64,000 nt of DNA, taken from contig NZ_RXNS01000005.1 in assembly GCF_003966155.1 (NCBI RefSeq), positions 62,001-126,000 on the forward strand, written 5' to 3'. The notes under the pieces are model-generated. The model was not told where the DNA came from. It saw only the letters and a list, made by a program, of their open reading frames with translations, and ran no database searches. Shown in pieces: positions 8,415-16,911 of this stretch (the stretch's first letter is position 1; the number at the start of each line of letters is the position of its first letter). Position numbers and translations under genes: made by a program. The DNA comes from Halomonas nitroreducens (GTDB lineage: Bacteria > Pseudomonadota > Gammaproteobacteria > Pseudomonadales > Halomonadaceae).

Positions 8415-10175
8415 GTGGCGCCGACCTCCGATCTTGACCGCGTGACGATGATCGTCCTGCGCTATATGCGCCGGCCGCTGTTCGCGCTGCTGTTCGTGTA
8501 CTCGGTGGGCATCATGGGCATGGCCCTGATGCCAGGCCAGGTCGTCGATGGTGAGACGACGTACATGAGCCTCTTCCACGCCTTCTACTTCTTCACCTAC
8601 ACGGCGACCACGACCGGTTTCGGCGAGCTGCCCAACGGCTTCAGCGAGGAGCAGCGCCTGTGGACCATCTTCTGCCTCTATACCGGTGTCATTGCATGGT
8701 TCTATGCGATCGGATCCCTGGTTCGTCTGGTTCAGAACCCCCATTTCATCCAGGCCATGGATGGGTTCCGGTTCGCCCGCAAGGTCGCGCACAACGTGGA
8801 GCCTTTCGTCATCCTCTGTGGGTTCGGCGATACCGGCAGTCTGCTTGCCCGGGGCCTGAGCGACCACTACATGCGCGCCGTGATACTCGATTCCGATCCG
8901 GAACGCATCAAGGCATTGGGCGTGCGCGATTACCGGGTCGCGATGCCGGGACTCTGTGCGGATGCCAGCACACCGAAACACCTCCTGGCCGCGGGGGTAG
9001 AGCACACCGCTTGCCGGGCTCTGGTCGCGTTGACCAACGATGACGACGTCAATCTCAAGATCGCGGTGATGGCACGGCACCTGAATCCTCGGCTCCGGGT
9101 CATCTGTCGTTCGACCTCGGCCCGCCACGAGACCAATTTGCGGGCGCTGGACAATGTAACGGTCGTCGACCCGTTCGAGATCTTCGCCCAGCTCGTCTAC
9201 TGGGCAATCGCACGCTCCGAACTTCACAACCTCAATGCGTGGTTCGTGGGCGTACATGGTGTCGAACTGGGAGAACCGATACAGGTGCCTCGGGGCAACT
9301 GGATTCTGTGCGGGTACGGACGCATGGGGCACTGGATCCATCACTACCTCCAGAGCCATGGAGTCGGCGTACGTATTATCGATCCGGAAATGGACGCCAG
9401 CGTGGCTGAAGAAGGTACGGTCATGATCCAGGCTCACGCCGATCATTCGGCCTTGGTGACGGCGGAGATTGACGACGCGGCCGGGGTCGTCGTCGCGACG
9501 AACCGCGATTCTGACAATCTCAGTGCCTTGTTGTCGGTGACCGAGCTCAATTCGGATGCATTTCGCATCGTGCGCCAGAACAGTCATGAGAATCAGGTCG
9601 CGTTCGATGCCGCGCGGGCCGATCTGCTCCTCCAGCACAGCCTGACAGCGGCGCGCCGGATCCTGAAGCTGCTGATCTCGCCCCTCGTTCAGGAACTGAT
9701 CGACTGGCTCGCGGAACGCCAACCGGCCCTGACGGAAGAACTGGTGGGGCGTCTGCAGGCGGCCATGGGGGCGGAACCCCCGCATCTGTGGTCGGTCAGG
9801 CTCGTCCCGGGAGAGGCCCCGGCCGTGACCGACTATCTGGACAATGAGGGAGTGATCACGCTCGGTGCGCTGTGCCGTGATGCGCGGACGTTTCCGGAGG
9901 GGCTCCCGTGCGAGGCACTCGCGATCCGCAGGGCGGGCCATTCGATCATGCTTCCGGATGAGGATTGTTCGCTCGAGGCCGGTGACGAGATTCTCTTCTG
10001 CGGGGTCCAGTGGGTGGAGCAGATCCTGCAGGCGACGCTGCATAATCCCTATACGCTTCGGTATGTCATAACCGGGGTCGATGAGCCGCGCGGGTACGTG
10101 TTCGCATGGCTGAAGACAGGCTTATGGCGGCGTCGCGGCGATCACAAGCTGGACGGTCGCCGACCCCGGCCCTGA
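8415..10175 (+). CDS. Potassium channel protein with two RCK (TrkA-N) domains
   Basis: The GTG start at 8415 is preceded by GGAGGAG at 8401-8407. The 586-residue protein has TM1 (about 17-37), a pore loop with the selectivity filter TTTGFGE (near residue 65), and TM2 (about 82-103). Two cytoplasmic RCK/TrkA-N domains follow, each opening with a dinucleotide-type glycine motif: ILCGFGDTGS (about 134) and ILCGYGRMGH (about 297). A TrkA-C-like closing segment contains LEAGDEILFCG. The filter TGFGE differs from the common TVGYGD but is known in other 2TM channels. It probably gates K+ flow in response to nucleotide or redox state, which suits a halophile. It interrupts the biotin cluster. Confidence 0.82.
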   Translation: MAPTSDLDRVTMIVLRYMRRPLFALLFVYSVGIMGMALMPGQVVDGETTYMSLFHAFYFFTYTATTTGFGELPNGFSEEQRLWTIFCLYTGVIAWFYAIGSLVRLVQNPHFIQAMDGFRFARKVAHNVEPFVILCGFGDTGSLLARGLSDHYMRAVILDSDPERIKALGVRDYRVAMPGLCADASTPKHLLAAGVEHTACRALVALTNDDDVNLKIAVMARHLNPRLRVICRSTSARHETNLRALDNVTVVDPFEIFAQLVYWAIARSELHNLNAWFVGVHGVELGEPIQVPRGNWILCGYGRMGHWIHHYLQSHGVGVRIIDPEMDASVAEEGTVMIQAHADHSALVTAEIDDAAGVVVATNRDSDNLSALLSVTELNSDAFRIVRQNSHENQVAFDAARADLLLQHSLTAARRILKLLISPLVQELIDWLAERQPALTEELVGRLQAAMGAEPPHLWSVRLVPGEAPAVTDYLDNEGVITLGALCRDARTFPEGLPCEALAIRRAGHSIMLPDEDCSLEAGDEILFCGVQWVEQILQATLHNPYTLRYVITGVDEPRGYVFAWLKTGLWRRRGDHKLDGRRPRP

Positions 10176-10450
10176 GCAATCATCGGGCGCGTGAGCGCGC
10201 CGGGATCCGGCGTTTGGGGCTTGCGTGAACGCAACGGCGTGCGCGTGCCGACCACCGCGGTGTCGGGTGCCCCCGAGGCCCCGACGACCAGCCACGCCGT
10301 TTGGCGGGACTGCGCCTATCCGGTAGGCGTCAAGGCTCAGAAGCGCTAAGGCGTGCGACCCGGCCTCGTCGCAGGCGTGGTGCATGTGCCGCGCTCAGCG
10401 CTTTCACCCCCCACGGCGGCCGATCAAGGATTCCTTTGTTTAGCGGTAAT
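10176..10450. other. Intergenic region between the channel gene and bioD
   Basis: These 275 bases separate two convergent genes. No gene, clear terminator hairpin with T-run, or repeat was recognised. A short AT-richer patch lies at 10425-10455, where bioD ends. Confidence 0.5.
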
Positions 10451-11197
10451 TTATACCCTGTCCCGGGCCGATGCTGGCCTCGGCGCAGAGGGCTGTGAGT
10501 GCGTGCTCGGTAGCTTCAAGTAGTTAGCGGCGGTGTCTGCCCGGGCGTCCGGCGACTCGCCTGCCAGCCTCGGCACCACGCCGAGGCAGGGAGCTTCCAG
10601 GCAGCGCTCCAGGGTAGCCTGGTTGTCCCGGTAGAGCGCCACGTCCTCGGCGAAGCCGGAGTCGACGAGATTGCCCACCCAGCCGGCCAGGTCTAGGCCA
10701 TCGGCCCGGACCGCCTCGGCCGTGAGCCGGGCATGGCTCAGGCAGCCGAGCTTCAGGCCCACCACCAGGATCACCGGCAACTCCAGGCGCCGGGCCAGTC
10801 CGGCGAGGTCCTCGCTGTCGTTGAGCGGGACCCGCCAGCCGCCGGCCCCCTCGATCAGTGTCAGGTTGCGGTCGTCGGCCAGCGCGGCGGCAGTGCACTC
10901 GACCAGGGCGTCGAGAGTCGGCACCTCGCCGGCGCGACGGGCGGCCAGGTGCGGGGCAATGGCCGGGGCATAGGCGAAGGGGTTGACGCTGGCATAGGGC
11001 GGGGCGGGCATGCTCTGGGCCTGGAGGGTCAGGGCGTCGATATTGCGCAGCCCTGCCGCCGTCGGCTCGCAGCCGGACGCCACCGGCTTGAGCCCCAGGG
11101 TGGTGAGGCCTTCCCGGCGGGCCAGGGCCAGCAGGCCACTGGTCACCAGGGTCTTGCCTGCATCGGTGTCGGTGCCGGTGACGAAGTAGACGGCCAT
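10451..11197 (-). CDS. bioD: Dethiobiotin synthetase
   Basis: BioD closes the ureido ring of DAPA with CO2 and ATP to give dethiobiotin. The sequence shows the P-loop GTDTDAGKT at the N-terminus (residues 8-16), a lysine-containing LGLKPVASGCE, and the EGAGGWRVPLND segment that contacts substrate. At 248 residues it is slightly longer than E. coli BioD (about 225) owing to a Ser/Pro/Ala-rich tail after LKLPS. It is the last gene of the bioBFHCD operon, one base after bioC. A mid-section copy of this gene persists at 7672-7857. Confidence 0.95.
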   Translation of the reverse strand: MAVYFVTGTDTDAGKTLVTSGLLALARREGLTTLGLKPVASGCEPTAAGLRNIDALTLQAQSMPAPPYASVNPFAYAPAIAPHLAARRAGEVPTLDALVECTAAALADDRNLTLIEGAGGWRVPLNDSEDLAGLARRLELPVILVVGLKLGCLSHARLTAEAVRADGLDLAGWVGNLVDSGFAEDVALYRDNQATLERCLEAPCLGVVPRLAGESPDARADTAANYLKLPSTHSQPSAPRPASARDRV

Positions 11198-11198
11198 G

Positions 11199-12002
11199 TC
11201 AGTGCTCCAGGGTCAGGGTCAGCAGGCGATAGGAGACGGGTAGGCCCGCCGGGGTACGCAGGGCCTCGAAGCGTCGCGCGGCGCGGGCCACGTCGGCCCG
11301 CGACAGTTGCGCCCCGGGGCGGGCCACCTGGGCTCCGACGCCCTTGATCGAGGCCATCACCGCGGCCAGGTCGGGGTAGTGGAAGCGCTCGGTACGCGCC
11401 TCGACGGACACGCCGCGAAAGCCGGCGCGGTGGGCGGCCAGGCGATGGGCCCCGACATCGCGAAAGCCCAGCAGGGCGGCGGGCTGTTGCGGTCGCGACC
11501 AGGCCTGGTGCACTTCGGCGAGGGTGCCGGGTCCCAGGGTAGTGATCAGAGCACGGCCCCCGGGCCGCAGGACGCGGTGCAGCTCGGCCATCACCGCGTC
11601 GAGATCCGGGCACCACTGGATCGCCAGGTTCGAGACCACCAGGTCGAGGCTCGCCGTGGCCAGTGGCAGGGCGCCGGCGTCGCCCACCAGCCAGCGGATG
11701 CTCGTCGGGTGGCGACGACGGGCCTCGTCCAGCATTCCCGGGGCCAGGTCCAGGCCGGTGACCCGGCAGGCCTCTCCATAGCGCCGGGCCAGGTTGGCGG
11801 TCATTTCCCCGGGACCGCAGCCCATGTCGAGAAGACTGTGGGCCTGCGCGGGAAGGCGGGCCAGCAGGTGGTCACCCATGGCCTGCTGGGCCTGGGCCCG
11901 CTCCTGGTAATGGGGAGCGGCCCGGGAAAAGGCTCGAGCCACCCGTGCCCGCCAGGCAGGGTCGTCCGGACGGCGCTTGTCGAGCATCGGTTGGGCGGTC
12001 AT
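11199..12002 (-). CDS. bioC: Malonyl-[ACP] O-methyltransferase
   Basis: BioC methylates the free carboxyl of malonyl-ACP so that fatty-acid synthase can build pimeloyl-ACP methyl ester. The 267-residue protein has the class I SAM-methyltransferase motif LLDMGCGPGEMT, then the acidic loop of motif II in VTGLDLAPGMLDEA and motif IV VVSNLAIQWCPDL. The start is the ATG at 12000-12002, which overlaps the bioH stop in an ATGA arrangement. This points to translational coupling inside the operon. Confidence 0.93.
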   Translation of the reverse strand: MTAQPMLDKRRPDDPAWRARVARAFSRAAPHYQERAQAQQAMGDHLLARLPAQAHSLLDMGCGPGEMTANLARRYGEACRVTGLDLAPGMLDEARRRHPTSIRWLVGDAGALPLATASLDLVVSNLAIQWCPDLDAVMAELHRVLRPGGRALITTLGPGTLAEVHQAWSRPQQPAALLGFRDVGAHRLAAHRAGFRGVSVEARTERFHYPDLAAVMASIKGVGAQVARPGAQLSRADVARAARRFEALRTPAGLPVSYRLLTLTLEH

Positions 12003-12733
12003 GGCAGGGCCTCCGGTGCAGTCGGTGGCAAGGCCGGGGCATTGGCGACGGCGGTCAACAGCGCCGCCAGGCGCTCGGGCTGGCTGAGCATCGGGCAGTG
12101 GCCGGCCTTCGCCAGGCGCCAGTCGGCGGCCTCGCGGGCCGCGGGGGCGAGCAGCGGGTCGGCCTCTCCCGCCAGGCGGTACACCGGGCACGGCGCCACG
12201 CCCCGTCGCCGGCTGGCGTCCAGCCGGGCCAGTTGGTCGAGGCCGGCGGCCAGGGTTGTCAGGCCGGCCGGTGGCGCCTGGCCGATCAGCCCCAGCAGCT
12301 GCCGATGGGCGGCCCGGGGCGATGGTTCACCGCGGAGCTGCCAGCGCAGGAAGTGGGCGCGGGTGGCCTCGGGATCGCGGCGGAAGGCGCGTCGGAAGGT
12401 GGCGAGCTCCTCGCCGTCGACGCCATCCGGGTGGCAGAAGCGCGGGCCCATGCCGATGACCACCAGGGCGCGGGGGGCCGGCAGGTGGTCAAGCAGTGCC
12501 TCGGCCAGCAGGCCTCCCAGGGACCAGCCCACCCAGACGGCCTGGGTCGGCAGCGCTTCGGCCATGCCCCGGGCCGTGTCGGCCAGACAGTCTGGCTCGT
12601 GGCTCTCCGGCTGCTGCCCGTAGCCGGGCCAGTCGGGAGCGCTTACCGCTATCCCCGGCGGCCAGTGGCCATCCAGGGCCTGCCAGATACGGGCGTCGCA
12701 GCCCCAGCCGGAGAGCAGGACCAGGCGGTTCAT
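11999..12733 (-). CDS. bioH: Pimeloyl-[ACP] methyl ester esterase
   Basis: BioH cleaves the methyl ester from pimeloyl-ACP methyl ester and so ends chain elongation. The 244-residue alpha/beta hydrolase shows the nucleophile elbow GWSLGG (Ser71), an acid in RLAGEADPLL and a histidine in KAGHCPML. Its N-terminus LVLLSGWGCDARIW carries the conserved oxyanion segment. It overlaps bioF by four bases and bioC by four bases, so the three are one transcript. Confidence 0.92.
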   Translation of the reverse strand: MNRLVLLSGWGCDARIWQALDGHWPPGIAVSAPDWPGYGQQPESHEPDCLADTARGMAEALPTQAVWVGWSLGGLLAEALLDHLPAPRALVVIGMGPRFCHPDGVDGEELATFRRAFRRDPEATRAHFLRWQLRGEPSPRAAHRQLLGLIGQAPPAGLTTLAAGLDQLARLDASRRRGVAPCPVYRLAGEADPLLAPAAREAADWRLAKAGHCPMLSQPERLAALLTAVANAPALPPTAPEALP

Positions 12734-13890
12734 GCCATCTCCTCCCGGGCGCAGGTCGCCAGCGCCTCCAGCAGCGCGTCCAGGGCATCGTCACCGTGGG
12801 CGGCGCTCAGCGTGATGCGCAGGCGAGCCTCGCCGTGGGGCACCGTGGGGGCGCGGATGGCACCGACGCGCAGGCCCTGGTCGCCCAGCCGGGCCGCCCA
12901 GCGCATCACCCGCTCGCTGTCGCCCAGCACGACGGGCTGGATGGGGGTGGTCGACGCGCCCAGCGGCAGGCCGAGTCGCCGAGCCTCGCGGCGGAAGCGG
13001 TCAATGCGCTCTTGGAGCCGGGTACGGCGCTCGGGTTCGGACTCGAGGATGTCGAGGGCGGCCAGGGTCGCCGCGGCCACACCGGGGGGCTGGGCGGTGG
13101 TGTAGACGTAGGGCCGGGCGAACTGGATCAGGTGCTCGATCAGCGCCTCGCTGCCGGCAACGAAGGCGCCGGCGCTGCCCAGCGCCTTGCCCAGGGTGCC
13201 GACCAGCACCGGCACCTCTTCCATGCCATGGGCCCGGCCCACGCAGCCATCGCCGTGCTCCCCGAGCACGCCCAGGCCGTGAGCGTCGTCGACCATCAGC
13301 CAGGCCCGGTGGCGCCGGCAGGTGGTCGCGAGGCCCCCGATATCGGCGGTGTCGCCGTCCATGCTGAAGACGCCGTCGCTGACCACCAGGCGCGGGGCCT
13401 CGCCGGGGACGCGCGCCAACAGGGCGTCGAGGTCATCGAGGTCGCGGTGGTGGAAGCGCCGCGAGGGGCTGCCGGCGAGTTGGGTGCCGTCCAGTAGTGA
13501 GGCGTGGTTGAGACGATCCTGGAAGACCCGGCAGTGCCGGTCACAGAGGGCCTGGAGGGTGCCCAGGTTGGCCATGTAGCCGGTGGAGAACAGCAGCGCC
13601 CGGGGGCGGCCGGTGAGTTCGGCCAGGCGCTGCTCCAGGGTCTCGTGGACCGTCAGGTGGCCGCTTACCAGGTGCGAGGCGCGGGCGCCGGCACCGAAGC
13701 GGCGGGCGCCCTCGGCCTGGGCTTCGGCCAGGCGCGGGTCCCGGGCCAGGCCCAGGTAGTCATTGCCGGCGAAGTCGATGAGTGGCTCATCGACGGCCAG
13801 GGTGGGGCGCGATCGCCACAGGCCCGCGGCCCGGCGAGTCTCAGCATGCTCGGCCAGGCGACGCTGCCAGGGGGCATCGCGGACGTCCAT
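12730..13890 (-). CDS. bioF: 8-amino-7-oxononanoate synthase
   Basis: BioF condenses pimeloyl-ACP with L-alanine, with loss of CO2, to make KAPA. It is a PLP enzyme of the alpha-oxoamine synthase group. The 386-residue sequence shows DFAGNDYLGLARDP, GTGYMANLG-like FSTGYMANLG, LMVDDAHGLGVLG and the PLP lysine in GTLGKALGSAG (Lys235). Length is typical. It begins 6 bases after the bioB stop. Confidence 0.95.
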   Translation of the reverse strand: MDVRDAPWQRRLAEHAETRRAAGLWRSRPTLAVDEPLIDFAGNDYLGLARDPRLAEAQAEGARRFGAGARASHLVSGHLTVHETLEQRLAELTGRPRALLFSTGYMANLGTLQALCDRHCRVFQDRLNHASLLDGTQLAGSPSRRFHHRDLDDLDALLARVPGEAPRLVVSDGVFSMDGDTADIGGLATTCRRHRAWLMVDDAHGLGVLGEHGDGCVGRAHGMEEVPVLVGTLGKALGSAGAFVAGSEALIEHLIQFARPYVYTTAQPPGVAAATLAALDILESEPERRTRLQERIDRFRREARRLGLPLGASTTPIQPVVLGDSERVMRWAARLGDQGLRVGAIRAPTVPHGEARLRITLSAAHGDDALDALLEALATCAREEMA

Positions 13891-13896
13891 GGCCGA

Positions 13897-14994
13897 TCAG
13901 GCCTGCGCCGCGTCGTAGAACAGCTCGCTGCCCCGCTGCCGCTGGATGGCATCCTCGAGGGCGGCTTGTGCCTGGCCGTCGTCGGCACAGGTCTCGCGGC
14001 GCTCCGGGTGCAGGCCGAGCTTGTCGAACAGCGCCCGGTCGCGCTCCACCTGGGGATTGCCGGTAGTCAGCAGGGTATCCCCGTAGAAGATGGAGTTGGC
14101 ACCGGCAAGGAAGGCCATGGCCTGGGTCGATTCGGCCATCTGCTCGCGTCCGGCGGAGAGCCGCACATGGCTCTTCGGCATCAGGATGCGGGCCACGGCG
14201 ATGGCACGGATGAATTCCAGCGGGTCGAGGTCCTCCACGTCCTCCAGGGGCGTGCCGGGGACCTTGACCAGCATGTTGATGGGCACGGACTCCGGATGCG
14301 GCTCGAGGCGCACCAGCTGCTGGAGCAGGGCGGCACGGTCGCGCGGCGCCTCGCCCATGCCGAGGATGCCGCCTGAGCAGACCTTCATGCCGGCCTCGCG
14401 GACATTGGCCAGGGTATCCAGCCGGTCGGCATAGGTGCGGGTGGTGATGATCTCGCCGTAGTAGTCCGGGGAGGTGTCGAGGTTGTGGTTGTAGTAGTCG
14501 AGGCCGGCCTCGGAGAGCCGCCTGGCCTGGTCGGCATCGACCATGCCCAGGGTCATGCAGGTCTCGAGCCCCAGGGCCTTGACCTGGCTGACCATCTCCA
14601 TCACCACTCGCAGATCCTTCTCCCGGGGACTGCGCCAGGCGGCACCCATGCAGAAGCGGCTGGCGCCGGCCTCCTTGGCAGACCTGGCCTGCTCCACCAC
14701 CTTCTCGATCTCGAGCAGCTTCTCCTTCTCCAGTTCGGTGGCGTAGTGGCCGGACTGCGGGCAGTACTTGCAGTCCTCCGGGCAGGCACCGGTCTTGATC
14801 GAGAGCAGCGTGGAGACCTGGACAGCGTTGGCATCGAAGTGGGCCCGATGGACTTGCTGGGCACGAAACAGCAGGTCGTTGAAGGGCAGCGCGAACAGGG
14901 CCTCGATCTCCTCCAGGCTCCAGTCGTGGCGGATGGCCGGGTGGCCGGCTAGGGTCAAGGCATCCGGGGCATTGTCGGGGCGTTGGGCAGGCAT
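13897..14994 (-). CDS. bioB: Biotin synthase (radical SAM)
   Basis: BioB inserts sulfur into dethiobiotin using a radical-SAM [4Fe-4S] cluster and a sacrificial [2Fe-2S] cluster. The 365-residue protein has the CxxxCxxC motif ACPEDCKYC (Cys71, 75, 78), the further conserved cysteines in ETCMTLGM and [12 protein letters not shown], and YYNHNLDTS. The start is the ATG at 14992-14994; frames further upstream cross the promoter and are not used. It is the first gene of bioBFHCD. The promoter and a BirA-like palindrome lie in the short gap shared with comF. Confidence 0.96.
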   Translation of the reverse strand: MPAQRPDNAPDALTLAGHPAIRHDWSLEEIEALFALPFNDLLFRAQQVHRAHFDANAVQVSTLLSIKTGACPEDCKYCPQSGHYATELEKEKLLEIEKVVEQARSAKEAGASRFCMGAAWRSPREKDLRVVMEMVSQVKALGLETCMTLGMVDADQARRLSEAGLDYYNHNLDTSPDYYGEIITTRTYADRLDTLANVREAGMKVCSGGILGMGEAPRDRAALLQQLVRLEPHPESVPINMLVKVPGTPLEDVEDLDPLEFIRAIAVARILMPKSHVRLSAGREQMAESTQAMAFLAGANSIFYGDTLLTTGNPQVERDRALFDKLGLHPERRETCADDGQAQAALEDAIQRQRGSELFYDAAQA

Positions 14995-15043
14995 GGCGGG
15001 CTCGCTTCTGGTCAACTGGTCGCGGATCGCGGGGTTGACCGAT

Positions 15044-15071
15044 AGGGTACGGGGGCAATTGGGTATGTCAA
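15044..15071 (-). promoter_or_regulatory. Likely sigma-70 promoter of bioBFHCD
   Basis: On the minus strand a perfect TTGACA (15066-15071) is followed after 16 bases by TACCCT (15044-15049), a weak -10 that keeps T1, A2 and T6. It is about 50 bases upstream of the bioB ATG. The -35 box lies inside the left arm of the BirA-like operator, the expected position for repression. Confidence 0.5.
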
Positions 15072-15781
15072 CCTTTCGCCGTCGAGAGGTTGACGACTGG
15101 TTGCGTCGCGCCCTGCCGGGGCGTTGCCTGTTCTGCCTGGGAGTCAGCCAGGATAGTCGTCCCTGGTGTGAGGCCTGTCTTGCAGCGCTTCCCTGGAACC
15201 GCACGGCCTGTCCGCGCTGCGGCGAGCCCCAGCCCGGCCAGGCCGTCGGCCGGGTCTGCGGGCACTGTCTGCGGCATCCGCCAGCCTTCGACCGGACGCG
15301 GGTGGCCCTGCGTTACGAGGACGAGGTGGCGATACTGCTGCAACGCTTCAAGTTCCATGCCTCCCCGCGGGCCGGGGCGGTGCTGCTGGCGCTATTGGAG
15401 GTAGGCTGTCGGCCAATGTCGGGACAGGCCCCCCAGGCCCTGCTGGCGGTGCCCCTGCATCCGCACCGGGCACACCAGCGGGGCTTCGACCAGGGGCGTT
15501 GGCTGGCCGAGCGACTGGCGGCCCGCCAGGCGATCCCGCTGCTGCGGGCGCAGCGTCATCGCGATACGCCGAGCCAGCGCGGCCTGGATCGCCGGCGGCG
15601 GCGAGGCAACCTGCGTGGCGCTTTCAGTGTGACCGGGCCGCTGCCCGCGCGGGTGGCTCTGCTCGACGACGTGATGACCACCGGCGCAACCCTGGATGCC
15701 CTGGCGCGTGCCTGTCGCCGGGCGGGCGCCGAGCAGATCGAGGCCTGGGCGGTCGCCCGTACGCCGCTGGAGTCGCCCTGA
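15065..15781 (+). CDS. comF: ComF family phosphoribosyltransferase-like protein
   Basis: The 238-residue protein has an N-terminal zinc-type cysteine cluster ([23 protein letters not shown]) and a C-terminal type I phosphoribosyltransferase fold with the PRPP loop [14 protein letters not shown]. ComF proteins act in uptake and processing of single-stranded DNA in transformable bacteria; some relatives (GntX) help in use of DNA as carbon. The ATG at 15065 was preferred over a longer frame because upstream sequence lies in bioB and its promoter. The first codons carry the BirA-like operator, so biotin status might touch comF expression; that is inference. Placement beside bioB is common in gammaproteobacteria. 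Confidence 0.85.
   Translation: MSTFRRREVDDWLRRALPGRCLFCLGVSQDSRPWCEACLAALPWNRTACPRCGEPQPGQAVGRVCGHCLRHPPAFDRTRVALRYEDEVAILLQRFKFHASPRAGAVLLALLEVGCRPMSGQAPQALLAVPLHPHRAHQRGFDQGRWLAERLAARQAIPLLRAQRHRDTPSQRGLDRRRRRGNLRGAFSVTGPLPARVALLDDVMTTGATLDALARACRRAGAEQIEAWAVARTPLESP
15066..15095. promoter_or_regulatory. Candidate BirA operator between bioB and comF
   Basis: TGTCAACC and GGTTGACG form an inverted repeat separated by 14 bases. The arms match the BirA consensus TGTAAACC/GGTTTACA except for one or two positions, and 14-16 base gaps are known for BirA sites. It overlaps the first ten codons of comF and the bioB -35 box. Confidence 0.55.
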
Positions 15782-15849
15782 GGCGCCGGGGAGCGCGGCG
15801 GGACCGCTCGCTTTGCTACCATGGGCCTTTGATCCCGACGAGAGTGCCC

Positions 15850-16839
15850 ATGAACGACGCGACGCACCCCTTTGCCCGCCTCGCACCCGCCCGGGTGGTG
15901 GCGGCGGTGGAGTCCCTGGGGTTCTGGCTGCCCGGTGAACCCTTCGCGCTCAACAGCTACGAGAACCGAGTCTACCTGGTGCACGATGACGAGCGGCGAC
16001 GCTGGGTGGTCAAGTTCTACCGTCCCGAGCGCTGGAGCGATGATCAGATCCAGGAGGAGCACGACTTCCTGGCCGAGCTCGAGACCGCCGGCGTGGCGGT
16101 GGCCGCCCCCTGGCGCGATGCTGCCGGTACCAGTCTCCACTGCGCCGAAGGCTTTCGTTTCGCGGTCTTTCCCCAGCTGCCGGGCCAGGCGCCGGAGCTG
16201 GAGGAGCCAACCCATCTTTTCGCCCTGGGTGAAGTCATCGGGGCCATGCATGCGGTCGGCGCGCGTCGCCCCTTCGTCCATCGCCGGGTCATGGACCTGG
16301 ATGCCATGGTCGGGGAGGCCTGCGAGGGCGTGTTGGCAAGCCGCTGGCTGGACCGGCGACAGCGGCTCGCCTACCAGCGGGTGACCGAGGCCCTGCGTCC
16401 CGCCCTGGCCGCTCAGGCCTGGTCGCCCTCGTGGAACCTGCGTGTGCACGGCGACTGCCATCTGGGCAACATGCTGGGGCGCGACGAGCACTTCGCTCTG
16501 GTCGATTTCGACGACTGCCTGATGGCTCCGGCAGTACAGGATCTCTGGATGCTGCTGACTGCCCAGGAGGAAGGCGAGCGGCAGATGCAGCTCTCGGAAG
16601 TGATTGAGGGCTACGAGCAGCATCGCGACTTCGACCGCGGCGAGTTGGCGCTGGTGGAGCCCCTGCGCACGTTGCGCCTGTTGCGCCATAGTGCCTGGCT
16701 GGTGGCCCGCTGGGACGATCCGGCCTTTCCCCTGGCCTTCCCCTGGCTGGCCGATGCGGGCTATTGGGAGGCGCATATCCGCGAACTGGAACAGCAGCGC
16801 CAGGCACTGGAGGGGGCGCCGCGCTGGCTTGCCCAGTGA
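15850..16839 (+). CDS. srkA: Stress response kinase A (YihE/RdoA)
   Basis: SrkA is a cytoplasmic Ser/Thr protein kinase with a choline-kinase/APH-type fold that counters MazF-linked death under stress in E. coli. The 329-residue protein has the expected family length and all main motifs: LNSYENRVYLV for the nucleotide loop, VVKFYRP with Lys55, the catalytic loop HGDCHLGN (Asp202, Asn207) and the metal aspartate in LVDFDDC (Asp219). The start is the ATG at 15850. It stands 68 bases after comF and converges on a small exported-protein gene. Confidence 0.9.
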   Translation: MNDATHPFARLAPARVVAAVESLGFWLPGEPFALNSYENRVYLVHDDERRRWVVKFYRPERWSDDQIQEEHDFLAELETAGVAVAAPWRDAAGTSLHCAEGFRFAVFPQLPGQAPELEEPTHLFALGEVIGAMHAVGARRPFVHRRVMDLDAMVGEACEGVLASRWLDRRQRLAYQRVTEALRPALAAQAWSPSWNLRVHGDCHLGNMLGRDEHFALVDFDDCLMAPAVQDLWMLLTAQEEGERQMQLSEVIEGYEQHRDFDRGELALVEPLRTLRLLRHSAWLVARWDDPAFPLAFPWLADAGYWEAHIRELEQQRQALEGAPRWLAQ

Positions 16840-16862
16840 GCCGTCCCCCGGGCGGCCCAACG

Positions 16863-16879
16863 GCCCCCTGCCAGGGGGC
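16863..16879. terminator. Hairpin between srkA and the exported-protein gene
   Basis: GCCCCCT-gcc-AGGGGGC forms a 7-bp GC stem between two convergent genes. There is no T-run, so it may be a weak or factor-assisted terminator. Confidence 0.35.
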
Positions 16880-16911
16880 GTCGGAGATCGCGGCGTCCTG
16901 CCAGTCTGCGC

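Noticed and set aside
15033..15073. A second inverted pair, GGTTGACC and TGTCAACC, ahead of comF
   Set aside because: Its spacing does not fit BirA as well as the pair at 15066-15095, and it probably reflects promoter-like TTGAC sequences.
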